A stretch of 35,698 bases of DNA from Sphaerobacter sp. (lineage in GTDB: Bacteria > Chloroflexota > Chloroflexia > Thermomicrobiales > Thermomicrobiaceae). This document shows, piece by piece, positions 1 through 6,986 of this stretch. Under the pieces are notes generated by a model. It was not told the origin of the DNA, did no database searches, and saw nothing but the letters and a program-made list of their open reading frames with translations. A program made the position numbers and the translations under genes. The DNA lies in assembly GCF_019683595.1 (NCBI RefSeq), contig NZ_JADGHZ010000022.1, positions 1 through 35,698 of the forward strand, written 5' to 3'. How positions within the stretch are numbered: position 1 is the first letter of the stretch; every line of letters begins with the position of its first letter.

Positions 1-69
1 CCCCCCCCCCCCCTCGGGGCGGCGGGGGGGGGGGGGGGGGGGCGGGGGCCCCCCCCCCCCCCCCCCCCC
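1..69. repeat. Homopolymeric C/G block at the window start
   Basis: The first 69 bases are almost only C and G: a C run, a short mixed GC stretch, a G run of about 19 with neighbouring G-rich bases, then a C run of about 21. The G and C runs could fold on each other. No coding or RNA signal is visible. Such a block is more typical of a contig end or low-quality sequence than of a functional element, but the sequence alone cannot settle it. Confidence 0.7.
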
Positions 70-488
70 GGCTCCGCTCAGGAGGAGAGGGACCTAGCGA
101 CGCTCCTGGCGCAGGTGCATCACGAAAACTCGTCGACCGCCCATCACAGGCGGCTCGATGGGCGCCGGCACCCCACCGCGCCGGCTCACCCGTACGAGTG
201 ACCGGCAACGTGTGCCGGTGATTCGCGGGCGACGAGCCACCCCCACAGCGTCACGCTCATGCCGTTCCAGACGTGAGCGAACCTAGGTGTCCCGCCCCCA
301 CCGGGCGCGCCGGCTCGTACGGCGCCAATCGCCCAACGCGGTAAGGTGGGCAGTCCCCCTCCACAACACACGCCGCACCTTCCCAGACTCCCGGCTAGTG
401 ACGAGCGCGTTGGTGCGCTCCCCGCCGGGATCAGCCTGCCTGCGGCTACGCGAGAGAAGATTGTGCGGCGGCCTCGCGTGACCGCATG
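70..488. other. Intergenic stretch without a convincing gene
   Basis: I find no gene here that I can defend. Long open frames exist on both strands but are Arg/Pro/Gly/Ala-rich, as expected by chance at this G+C, and show no family motifs. One rightward frame runs out of the C/G block and stops at 199-201; it encodes about 43 residues including an EERDLATLLAQ stretch and could be the tail of a gene lost at the left edge. No tRNA-like cloverleaf, SRP, RNase P or tmRNA core was recognised. Confidence 0.5.
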
Positions 489-497
489 TGGTACGAT
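489..497 (+). promoter_or_regulatory. Candidate extended -10 promoter for the stand-alone IF-1 gene
   Basis: TGG followed by TACGAT (492-497) matches the extended -10 pattern TGn-TAnnnT seen before several other genes in this window. No -35 is recognisable. Transcription would begin near 504 and give an untranslated leader of about 260 nt before the ATG at 764. Confidence 0.4.
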
Positions 498-763
498 TAC
501 GTCGTGTTCTTGCCTTCTCGCCCCTCCGGCACGTGCAACACCTCGATAGGTGCCGGTGCGGGCAGCGGCCGGTCCCGGTCGTGGGCGAGGATTCCGCACC
601 ACGCGGCTGGCAGAGACTCCCATAGCAGTCCCGGTCCACGTGATGCGATACAGCCACGAGGCGTGCGCGCGCCGTAGGCCGCACCCCGCCGCTGGTGTGG
701 GTCCAGGGGCTACGTGCCCGAGGCAGGCTGAGGTTTGACCGCGCGAGCAAAGAAGGAGGATTC

Positions 764-1039
764 ATGGCACGACCAACACAACGACGAGGTGGCGCGCAGG
801 CGCCAGCACGCGGGCCGCGCCCGAGCAACCCCGACGCCATCACCGCAGAGGGCCGGGTCGTCGAGGCGCTGCCCAACGCGATGTTCACCGTTGAGCTCGA
901 TAACGGGCATACTGTCCTCGCTCATCTGGCGGGGAAGATGCGCAAGCACTTCATCCGCGTGCTCCCAGGCGACCGCGTGGTCGTCGAGCTATCACCGTAC
1001 GACCTGACCCGGGGTCGCATCACCTACCGCTACCGCTAG
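764..1039 (+). CDS. infA: Translation initiation factor IF-1, N-terminally extended paralogue
   Basis: 91 residues. Residues from about 26 on form the single OB fold of IF-1, which binds the ribosomal A site with IF-2 and IF-3 during initiation. Landmarks are [34 protein letters not shown] and the very conserved [13 protein letters not shown] end. Compared with the usual 72-73 residues it has about 18 extra N-terminal residues that are Arg/Pro/Ala-rich and probably disordered. The ATG at 764 is chosen because AGAAGGAGGA lies just upstream (751-760). A second, normal-length infA is present at 22943-23164, so this is an extra copy outside the ribosomal cluster. The two share the core but differ at many positions. 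Whether it is a specialised or a back-up factor cannot be told from sequence. Confidence 0.93.
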   Translation: MARPTQRRGGAQAPARGPRPSNPDAITAEGRVVEALPNAMFTVELDNGHTVLAHLAGKMRKHFIRVLPGDRVVVELSPYDLTRGRITYRYR

Positions 1040-1072
1040 CGGCAGTTTCCCCAAATCCCCATCCGGCACGCA

Positions 1073-1111
1073 GGGCGGCATGGTCCGTCACGGTCCGCTC
1101 TGATGCCGCCC
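1073..1111 (+). terminator. Hairpin after the IF-1 paralogue, likely terminator
   Basis: A perfect 9-bp inverted repeat, GGGCGGCAT (1073-1081) and ATGCCGCCC (1103-1111), with a 21-nt loop lies 33 bp past the infA stop and before the pspA promoter. No T-run follows, so it would be a U-less terminator or only an RNA-stabilising structure. Confidence 0.5.
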
Positions 1112-1141
1112 ATACCGCCGCCCAATCGGACTGGCGGTTCG

Positions 1142-1170
1142 TTCCCATGCCGGCAGGATGCGGCTATAAT
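1142..1170 (+). promoter_or_regulatory. Promoter for pspA-pspAA
   Basis: A consensus -10 TATAAT (1165-1170) has TTCCCA (1142-1147) 17 bp upstream as a possible -35. Predicted transcription start is near 1177, leaving a leader of about 53 nt. No obvious sigma-54 (GG-N10-GC) element is visible, so PspF-type control is not indicated. Confidence 0.6.
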
Positions 1171-1229
1171 GACCGCAACGACTCACCGGCGCCCGCAGTG
1201 CGATGCGCACTGAGTAGATTGGACGGACG

Positions 1230-1970
1230 ATGGGTTTGCTATCCCGATTCACCACCCTCATCAAGGTCAAGGTGAACCGGCTGCTCGGTGCGGCCGAGGA
1301 TCCGCGTGAGACGCTCGACTACTCCTACGAGCGCCAGTTGGAGATGCTCCAGCAGGTCAAGCGCGGCGTCGTCGAGGTCGCGACGTCCAAGCGGCGGCTG
1401 GAGCTCCAGAAGGCCAAGCTGCAGGAGAGCGTCAACCGGCTCAACGATCAGGCTCGGCAGGCCGTCGCGGTTGGACGAGATGACCTGGCACGCGCCGCAC
1501 TCGAGCGTCGCGCCATGATCCAGCAGCAGTTGGCGGACCTGGATCAGCAGGCGGCGCAGCTCGACCAGGAGCAGGCGAAGCTGGAGCAGGCTGAGACCCG
1601 GCTCCGGATGAAGATCGAGTCCTTCCGCACGCGCAAGGAAGTGGTCAAGGCCCAGTACTCGGCAGCCGAGGCCCAGGTGCGTATCGGTGAGGCGGTGACC
1701 GGACTCTCCGAGGAGTTGGCCGACGTCGGTTTGGCTCTCGATCGCGCCCAGGAGAAGACCGAGCAGCTCCAGGCTCGCGCCGGAGCCATCGACGAGCTGA
1801 TCGCTTCCGGTGCCTTGGAGGACTTCACCACCTCCGGGCGTGACGCGATCGATCGCGAACTGGCGCAGATTACCGTGCGGGAAAGCGTCGACGCTGAGCT
1901 GGCGGCGCTCAAGGCGGAGCTTGGTGCGCCCGAGCAGCCGAAGACACTCCCAGAGGGAGGTCAGCAATGA
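1230..1970 (+). CDS. pspA: PspA/IM30 (Vipp1) family membrane-stress protein
   Basis: 246 residues, close to the family's usual 220-260. The N-terminal MGLLSRFTTLIKVKVNRLL is an amphipathic helix typical of PspA/IM30. It is followed by the family signature around residues 23-35 (AEDPRETLDYSYE) and by a long Gln/Glu/Ala/Arg-rich coiled coil to about residue 190. PspA/IM30 proteins are ESCRT-III-like; they form oligomers on the inner face of the cytoplasmic membrane and limit proton leakage and membrane damage. The gene overlaps the next one, pspAA, by 4 nt (ATGA at 1967-1970), so the two are translationally coupled. HtpX and PspAB just downstream on the other strand support an envelope-stress role. 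The Shine-Dalgarno before 1230 is weak (GGACGGACG). Confidence 0.93.
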   Translation: MGLLSRFTTLIKVKVNRLLGAAEDPRETLDYSYERQLEMLQQVKRGVVEVATSKRRLELQKAKLQESVNRLNDQARQAVAVGRDDLARAALERRAMIQQQLADLDQQAAQLDQEQAKLEQAETRLRMKIESFRTRKEVVKAQYSAAEAQVRIGEAVTGLSEELADVGLALDRAQEKTEQLQARAGAIDELIASGALEDFTTSGRDAIDRELAQITVRESVDAELAALKAELGAPEQPKTLPEGGQQ

Positions 1971-2245
1971 TCGTGCGGATCGCGACCGAGGGCCAATACC
2001 AGATCGACAGCGCCTACCTCGACAAGTTGAATGCAATCGACAACGACCTCGTGGAGGCGATCGCCGCAGGCGACCAGGAGCGCTTCAAGGCGCTGCTCAA
2101 CGAGCTGCTCGCCCTCGTGCGCGAACACGGCACGCCGGTCCCCCCGGAAGAATTGGTGGAGTCCGAGATCGTCCTGCCGCCTCCCGACACGACGTTCGAA
2201 GAGGCCAGCGAGATGTTCATCGGCGACGGGCTGGTTCCGGGATAG
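1967..2245 (+). CDS. pspAA: PspA-associated protein PspAA
   Basis: 92 residues, small and acidic. It begins MIVRIATEGQYQID and continues with a helical segment (DKLNAIDNDLVEAI, then ERFKALLNELLALVREHG) and a PPEELVESEIVLPPPD strand region. This matches the PspAA family, a short partner usually encoded directly after PspA in actinobacteria, Chloroflexota and archaea. It has no signal peptide or membrane segment, so it is expected in the cytoplasm with PspA. The start overlaps the pspA stop (ATGA). Its biochemical role is not established; the assumption that it modulates PspA rests on conserved pairing. Confidence 0.82.
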   Translation: MIVRIATEGQYQIDSAYLDKLNAIDNDLVEAIAAGDQERFKALLNELLALVREHGTPVPPEELVESEIVLPPPDTTFEEASEMFIGDGLVPG

Positions 2246-2280
2246 ACGCCGACCGCACCACATGCATGACAGGAATACAC

Positions 2281-2307
2281 AAGGGGAGCCGCGTTTGCTG
2301 GCTCCCC
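2281..2307. terminator. Bidirectional hairpin between pspAA and pspAB
   Basis: GGGGAGCC (2283-2290) pairs perfectly with GGCTCCCC (2300-2307) over a 9-nt loop. On the plus strand TCCCTTGTTCTTGG follows, and on the minus strand TTGTGTATTCC follows, both fairly T-rich. It lies between two convergent genes, as expected for a shared terminator. Confidence 0.65.
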
Positions 2308-2321
2308 TCCCTTGTTCTTGG

Positions 2322-2346
2322 TCGGATCAGCGTCACTGTGATCCGA
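2322..2346. terminator. Second hairpin in the convergent pspAA/pspAB gap
   Basis: TCGGATCA (2322-2329) and TGATCCGA (2339-2346) form a perfect 8-bp inverted repeat with a 9-nt loop, 14 bp after the first hairpin. Read leftward from pspAB it precedes the first hairpin, so the two could act in tandem. A protein-binding palindrome is the alternative. Confidence 0.4.
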
Positions 2347-2426
2347 TACGTAGATCGGGGCAGGGCGGAAGCTCACGACCCGCACTCCCCACATGATGGG
2401 CGCCGGTGTTCCGACTGTCGCTCGGC

Positions 2427-2999
2427 TTAGAACGGAATGTCCCAAATGGGGTACCAGCGCTCGAGCTCCGGCTCGACCGGCAGCTCCCGTTCCATCGCGC
2501 TGCCCATCCGCAGCTCGAGCGCGTTGTCGCGGGCGCGGTTTCCACGCGGGACGAAGGGGTAGAAGCGTCCCCGCTTGTAGTTGTAGATCCAGTACACGTG
2601 CTGCCCCTCGGCCGTGGTGAAGCCGAAGACGCTCGCGAGGAGCTGCTCGCCGAACCCGTTGGCGACCAGCTCTTCGCTCACGATGTGGATCGTCGCCACC
2701 AGATCCTCGAACTCGGGATCCTGCAGGATGATCCAGCGGAAGTTGTACTGGTCGGTCTTCGTCTCGAAGCGTGACCCGGTGTCGCGGGTGCTGATCTCGA
2801 GGAGCGCGTTCAAGTCGACGCTCATGCGCTCGAAGTAGTTGGACTCCACCGGCTTGAAGGTGATCCCGGCTCGGTCGATCGCCTTCAGACCGAGCTGCAT
2901 CTCCAGCGTCACCAAGGCCGTCGAGATAGCGAACAGGCGCTCGTTCTTCGCCGGAAGGGGTCGCGCGCGTCCTAGCAGCGCGTCCAGGAACCGCCTCAC
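2427..2999 (-). CDS. pspAB: PspA-associated protein PspAB
   Basis: 190 residues, usual for PspAB. Recognisable stretches are an LALVTLEMQLGLK-like N-terminal helix (ALVTLEMQLGLK), the middle TRFE/DQYNFRWIILQDPEFEDLVATIH region, and the C-terminal YWIYNYKRGRFYPFVP followed by the ELPVEPELERWYPIWDIPF end. No membrane span or catalytic motif is visible, so it should be cytoplasmic. It begins with GTG at 2999 and overlaps the htpX stop (GTGA), so it is co-translated with the membrane protease. The same htpX-pspAB pairing is known in actinobacteria. Its molecular function is unknown; a role linking HtpX and PspA responses is inferred from context only. Confidence 0.8.
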   Translation of the reverse strand: MRRFLDALLGRARPLPAKNERLFAISTALVTLEMQLGLKAIDRAGITFKPVESNYFERMSVDLNALLEISTRDTGSRFETKTDQYNFRWIILQDPEFEDLVATIHIVSEELVANGFGEQLLASVFGFTTAEGQHVYWIYNYKRGRFYPFVPRGNRARDNALELRMGSAMERELPVEPELERWYPIWDIPF

Positions 3000-3925
3000 A
3001 GCCCCTCCATCTCCCGCGACAGCCGCCGCAGCCGCTCCAGCCGGTTCTCCAGCGACGGGTGCGTCGAGAAGAGCTCAGCCAGGGACTGGCCCTTGGCCGC
3101 CGGGATGATGAACAGTGCGTTCATCCCCTGCACCTCGCGCAGGTCACGGTCGGGGATGCGTTCCATGACGCCGCTGATCTTGATGAGCGCCGACATCAAC
3201 TGCGACGGTGCGCCGGTAATGATCGCCGCACCCCGATCCGCGGCGTACTCCCGGTAGCGCGAGAGGGCGCGGATCAGGAAGTAGCTGATCACCCAGACGA
3301 GGATCGACGCGAGGTAGACCAGGGCGATCGCGCCGCCACCGCCATCGCGCCGGTCGCCACGCCGGCCGCCAAACCCGCCGTACATGCCGCCCCAGAACAG
3401 CCAGCGCATCAGCAACTGCGCGACCACGGCGAAGAAGGTGGCCAGCGTCATCACCATGACGTCGCGGTTCCGGATGTGGCTCAACTCGTGCGCCAGCACT
3501 GCTTCGAGCTCGGGCGGGTCAAGCCGCTCCAGCAACCCCTGGGTCACCGCCACGACGGAGTTTTTGGGGTTGCGGCCCGTCGCGAAGGCGTTGGGCACGC
3601 GGGACGGGGAGATGGCAACACGTGGCTTGGGCAGGTCGGCGATCTGCGCGAGGCGATCGACCATCGCGTGCAGTTCCGGCGCCTCTTGCGGGGACACCTC
3701 GCGGGCGCCCATCGTCATGAGCGCAATCTTGTCCGACGCGAAGTACTGAACTCCCAGCAACGCAGCCGCGATGACGGTCATGGTGACGAAGTCGACCCCG
3801 GCATACCACAGCACCGCGATGAAGCCGAGGTAGACGGCCGCCAGCAAGAACATGACGATGAACATGCGGACGGAGAGTTCAGTGTCCCGGCCCCAGCGGG
3901 CCATTCGACCTACAGTGCTTGCCAC
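2996..3925 (-). CDS. htpX: HtpX membrane zinc metalloprotease (M48)
   Basis: 309 residues, slightly longer than E. coli HtpX. Two hydrophobic spans lie near residues 21-40 and 47-62. The catalytic HELSH zinc motif is at 146-150, preceded by the substrate-groove region PNAFATGRNPKN (111-122). Two more hydrophobic segments follow, then the EYAADRGA motif that gives the third zinc ligand. HtpX degrades damaged or misassembled membrane proteins at the cytoplasmic side together with FtsH. The GTG start at 3925 is preferred because GAGG lies 6 nt upstream; an in-frame ATG at 3904 is the alternative. A Gly/Arg-rich GGFGGRRGDRRDGGGG loop between the later membrane spans is unusual. The gene is first in a leftward operon with pspAB. 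Confidence 0.95.
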   Translation of the reverse strand: MASTVGRMARWGRDTELSVRMFIVMFLLAAVYLGFIAVLWYAGVDFVTMTVIAAALLGVQYFASDKIALMTMGAREVSPQEAPELHAMVDRLAQIADLPKPRVAISPSRVPNAFATGRNPKNSVVAVTQGLLERLDPPELEAVLAHELSHIRNRDVMVMTLATFFAVVAQLLMRWLFWGGMYGGFGGRRGDRRDGGGGAIALVYLASILVWVISYFLIRALSRYREYAADRGAAIITGAPSQLMSALIKISGVMERIPDRDLREVQGMNALFIIPAAKGQSLAELFSTHPSLENRLERLRRLSREMEGL

Positions 3926-3968
3926 GTTGTTCCTCGCTTTATGTTAGGCACCGAGCCACCTCACCTGA

Positions 3969-3974
3969 ATTATA
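3969..3974 (-). promoter_or_regulatory. -10 element for htpX-pspAB
   Basis: The minus strand reads TATAAT, a perfect consensus -10. No clear -35 is present 16-18 bp upstream. The leader to the GTG at 3925 would be about 37 nt. It is back to back with the promoter-like box at 4031. Confidence 0.55.
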
Positions 3975-4030
3975 CCCGTAGCGACGAGGCCGACGCGGCG
4001 AGGATGCGCGCGATCATCGCCCGGAGGCGG

Positions 4031-4036
4031 TATACT
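4031..4036 (+). promoter_or_regulatory. -10 element for the ABC transporter cluster
   Basis: TATACT on the plus strand in the 172-bp divergent gap between htpX and the first ABC gene. No good -35 is seen. The predicted leader to 4099 is about 55 nt. Confidence 0.45.
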
Positions 4037-4098
4037 GGTGGTCATCCAGCGCGCTTTCGCCTCGCTGGTCCGAGAACGAAATGTCCGAAGGGTGGGCG

Positions 4099-5058
4099 AT
4101 GGAACCGCACCGCGATGAACCCGTCATCATCTGCCGCGGGCTGCGCAAGGCGTATGGCTCCGTTGTCGCGCTGGATCACCTCGACCTCGAAGTGCCGCCG
4201 GGCGCCATTGGGCTGCTTGGCCCGAACGGCGCCGGCAAGTCCACCCTCATCAAGCTGCTTCTCGGCCTGATCCGTCCGACCGAGGGCGAGGCCAGCGTCC
4301 TGGGGTTCGACACCGCGCGCGACGGGATCCAGGTCCGCCAGCGCACCGGCTATATGCCCGAGTCGGATTGCCTGCCGGGCGATGTGACCGCCGCTGATTT
4401 CGTCGGCCATATGGCGCAGATGTCGGGGCTTCCCGCGCGGGCCGCGCGCCTCCGGGCGGCCGAGGTGCTGTACCACTGCGGCGTCGACGAGGAGCGCTAC
4501 CGCCTCATCCGGGAGTTCTCGACCGGCATGAAGCAGCGGGTCAAGCTGGCACAGGCCATCGTCCACGACCCCGATCTGGTCTTCCTCGATGAGCCGACGA
4601 ACGGCATGGACCCGCAGGGCCGGGAAGAGATGCTGGAGCTCATCAACCGGATCCACCGCGAGATCGGGATCACCGTGCTGCTCAGCTCCCACTTGCTCGA
4701 TGATGTCGAGCGAGTCTGCGACTATGTCTTGTTGGTTGCTCAGGGTCGGCTGGTGCAACACGGCCCGGTCCGTGAGCTGATCGCGGGGGCTGGCGACATC
4801 CTGGTAGAGGTCGACGGCGACGCGGCTCGCTTCCGCGAGGCGCTCGTCGCGCGCGGCGCGACCGTAACGGCGAGCGACGGCATGCTCGCCGTGAAGCACA
4901 CCGATGATCTGGTCTTCGACGTGATCCGGGATACGGCTGCCGACCTCGATGTTGCCCTCCGCGGGCTGCGGATCCAATCGCGCTCGCTTGAGGACGTCTA
5001 CGTTCAGCAGGTACTGGCGGTCAACGGAGGGAGCGACGGTGTCGAGCGTGCCGGGTGA
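4099..5058 (+). CDS. ABC transporter ATP-binding protein (ABC-2 type exporter)
   Basis: 319 residues. Walker A GPNGAGKST is at about 41-49, a variant signature STGMKQ at about 141-146, Walker B LVFLDEP at about 160-166, and the H-loop in LLSSHLLDDVE. After the nucleotide-binding domain comes an accessory region of about 90 residues (ILVEVDGDAARFREALVARG onward), common in DrrA/CcmA/NatA-like exporter ATPases. It energises the membrane subunit encoded just downstream, whose gene starts 20 nt inside this one. The ATG at 4099 is chosen because GAAGGGTGGG lies close upstream; an in-frame ATG at 4081 would add six residues. The substrate is unknown: drugs, lipids, polysaccharides and bacteriocin-like peptides are all handled by this family. 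Confidence 0.9.
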   Translation: MEPHRDEPVIICRGLRKAYGSVVALDHLDLEVPPGAIGLLGPNGAGKSTLIKLLLGLIRPTEGEASVLGFDTARDGIQVRQRTGYMPESDCLPGDVTAADFVGHMAQMSGLPARAARLRAAEVLYHCGVDEERYRLIREFSTGMKQRVKLAQAIVHDPDLVFLDEPTNGMDPQGREEMLELINRIHREIGITVLLSSHLLDDVERVCDYVLLVAQGRLVQHGPVRELIAGAGDILVEVDGDAARFREALVARGATVTASDGMLAVKHTDDLVFDVIRDTAADLDVALRGLRIQSRSLEDVYVQQVLAVNGGSDGVERAG

Positions 5059-5953
5059 GGCCGGCGCCGCCCAGTCCGGCGCGCGCTACGGCGAGGTCTT
5101 CGATCGTGGCTACCAGCACTACGAGGGACGCCGGGAGGGTCGCGCACACGCGGTGCGCGCGCTTACCTTGTACTCGGTTCGTGGTGCTCTGGGCATCAAG
5201 AAGCGCTGGACAGCCAAGATCATCCCGATCTTCATCTACGCCGCCTCGTTCCTGCCGGTAGCGGTCATCATCGGCATTCGCGCCTTTGTGGGCCCGGTGG
5301 CGGAGGGGTTCAACTACAGCAGCCTGTACGTCGCGCTCTCGCCCCTGCTCCTGATCCTCGCTGCGGCGGCCGCGCCGGAGATGCTGTGCGACGACCGGCG
5401 GGAGAACGTCCTCCCGCTCTACTTCTCACGGGCCATCACCCGTGGCGACTACCTCCTGGCCAAGATCGCCGCGCTCGGCATCCTGCTGGGCTCGATCGCG
5501 ATCCTCCCGCCCCTGCTCTTGTTCATCGGCAACACGTTGCTAGCCGAGTCTCCGCTCGGCTACCTGCGTGATCAACCCGACGAGGTGGGCCGGATCCTGG
5601 CCACGGGTACGCTGCTGTCTATCTTCTACGCCGCCATCGGGCTGGTCATCGCGTCCTTCACCGCCCGTAAAGGGGTGGCGGCAGCCATCTACATCGGGTT
5701 CATCACCATCGAGACGGCCATTGTCGAAGCGCTCGCGAACGCGATCACGGCATCGTGGCGGGATTTCCTCGACCTGATCAGCCTCGGCAACGTGCCCGAC
5801 CGGATCATCAACTGGGTCTTCGGCGGCACATCGGCGGTCGGCGCTCCGCCGGTCGGGGCGCCGCTCCAGGGCTGGCTGTACCTGTTCGTCGTGGCTGGCG
5901 TGGCCGTCATCTGCGGCGTCGTCATGTACCAGCGCTACCTGGCCGAGGAATGA
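5039..5953 (+). CDS. ABC-2 type transporter permease
   Basis: 304 residues with about six hydrophobic spans: IIPIFIYAASFLPVAVIIGI, LYVALSPLLLILAAAAAPEM, ILLGSIAILPPLLLFIGN, LLSIFYAAIGLVIASF, AIYIGFITIETAIVEAL, and a C-terminal WLYLFVVAGVAVICGVVMY. Between spans two and three is LPLYFSRAITRGDYLLAKI, the cytoplasmic coupling region typical of ABC-2 subunits. The GTG at 5039 is chosen over more upstream starts because GGAGGG (5026-5031) precedes it and the earlier in-frame sequence only overlaps the ATPase gene. The long hydrophilic N-terminus (about 60 residues, with a DRGYQHYEGRREGR stretch) lies in the cytoplasm. It probably pairs with the ATPase at 4099-5058. Confidence 0.85.
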   Translation: MSSVPGEAGAAQSGARYGEVFDRGYQHYEGRREGRAHAVRALTLYSVRGALGIKKRWTAKIIPIFIYAASFLPVAVIIGIRAFVGPVAEGFNYSSLYVALSPLLLILAAAAAPEMLCDDRRENVLPLYFSRAITRGDYLLAKIAALGILLGSIAILPPLLLFIGNTLLAESPLGYLRDQPDEVGRILATGTLLSIFYAAIGLVIASFTARKGVAAAIYIGFITIETAIVEALANAITASWRDFLDLISLGNVPDRIINWVFGGTSAVGAPPVGAPLQGWLYLFVVAGVAVICGVVMYQRYLAEE

Positions 5954-5984
5954 CGCACTCGGGCGGACCGAAAGGCACGGCACG

Positions 5985-6962
5985 GTGGTAGAAGTCCAAC
6001 AGCAAGCCGAAGAGCAGAGGCCAGCCGCTGGGTACGTGCCCCCGGACGGCCCGCGGACGATCGAGGTCACCGAGGTCTCGAAGTGGTACGGCGACGTCGT
6101 CGCCGTCTCGAACGTGTCGTTCGCGATCGGCCCGGGTGTCACCGGCCTCCTGGGACCGAACGGAGCCGGCAAGTCGACCATCTTGAAGATGCTGGCCGGG
6201 CTCCTCGCCCCGTCGATGGGAACCGTGCGTGTGCTCGGGGAGCCGGTGCGCGCCAATCCGCGTCTCTACCGGCGCATCGGCCTTGTGCCCGAGCAAGAGG
6301 TGGTCTACCCCTTCCTCACCGGCAGGGAGTTCGTCCGACTCAACGCCATCCTTCAGCGGCTGCCCGATCCGGACGCCGCAACCGCCGAGGCGATCGCGCG
6401 GGTGGAGATGACGGCTGCCGCCGATCGCCCGGTCGGCGGCTATTCGAAGGGGATGCGCCAGCGAATCAAGGTGGCCGCGGCCCTGGTTCATCAGCCGGAC
6501 GTGCTGATATTGGACGAGCCGCTGACCGGCACCGATCCGCTGCAGCGCCTCCAGCTCATCAAGCTCATCCGGGCGCTCGGCGCAGAAGGCCGCACGGTGA
6601 TCGTGTCGTCCCACATCCTGCACGAGGTCGAGCGCCTGGCCGACCAGATCCTGGTGCTGGTCAACGGGAAACTGGCGGCAGCGGGAGACTACCGCGCTAT
6701 CCGCGACAAGATCGACGAGCACGCCCGCCGGGTTCGCGTGCGTGCCGACGACCCGCGCACCCTGGCGGCGGCGTTAATCCGCCTTCCGGCGCTTGAAAGC
6801 GTCCGTGTCGACGGCGATGCCGTCCTGATCGAGACCGGCGACGTCCGCGACCTCTACCGCGCCGTGCCGAAGGTCGCGCGAGAGCTAGGCATCCGGCTGT
6901 ACGAGGTCGCGGCGCTTGACGACTCCCTGGCCAGCGTTTTCGCCTACGTGACCGCACGCTAG
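5985..6962 (+). CDS. ABC transporter ATP-binding protein (second of the cluster)
   Basis: 325 residues, GTG start. Walker A GPNGAGKST is at about 57-65, a variant signature SKGMRQ at about 154-159, Walker B LILDEP at about 174-179, and an H-loop in IVSSHILHEVE. It has an N-terminal Gln/Glu-rich leader of about 25 residues and a C-terminal accessory domain of about 90 residues. It resembles the first ATPase of the cluster in domain layout but differs clearly in sequence, so an old duplication is likely. It lies 31 bp after the first permease and 24 bp before the second. Whether the four proteins form one heteromeric exporter or two separate ones is not evident. Confidence 0.9.
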   Translation: MVEVQQQAEEQRPAAGYVPPDGPRTIEVTEVSKWYGDVVAVSNVSFAIGPGVTGLLGPNGAGKSTILKMLAGLLAPSMGTVRVLGEPVRANPRLYRRIGLVPEQEVVYPFLTGREFVRLNAILQRLPDPDAATAEAIARVEMTAAADRPVGGYSKGMRQRIKVAAALVHQPDVLILDEPLTGTDPLQRLQLIKLIRALGAEGRTVIVSSHILHEVERLADQILVLVNGKLAAAGDYRAIRDKIDEHARRVRVRADDPRTLAAALIRLPALESVRVDGDAVLIETGDVRDLYRAVPKVARELGIRLYEVAALDDSLASVFAYVTAR

Positions 6963-6986
6963 ACCCCGAGGAGGGCGAAGAGCAGC

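Noticed and set aside
540-640. Stretch resembling a cobalamin riboswitch (GGTGCGGAATCC-like on the minus strand and AGGTGCC on the plus)
   Set aside because: The B12 box and the ordered paired elements of the family are not present and the downstream gene is IF-1, so the similarity is probably chance in GC-rich sequence.
186-888. Large overlapping leftward open frames in the left region
   Set aside because: They are Arg/Pro/Gly-rich, overlap each other in different frames, lack a good ribosome binding site and match no family I recognise.
3059-4270. A 403-codon rightward open frame across htpX and the ABC gene start
   Set aside because: It is antisense to htpX with a His/Asp/Arg-rich composition and no motifs.
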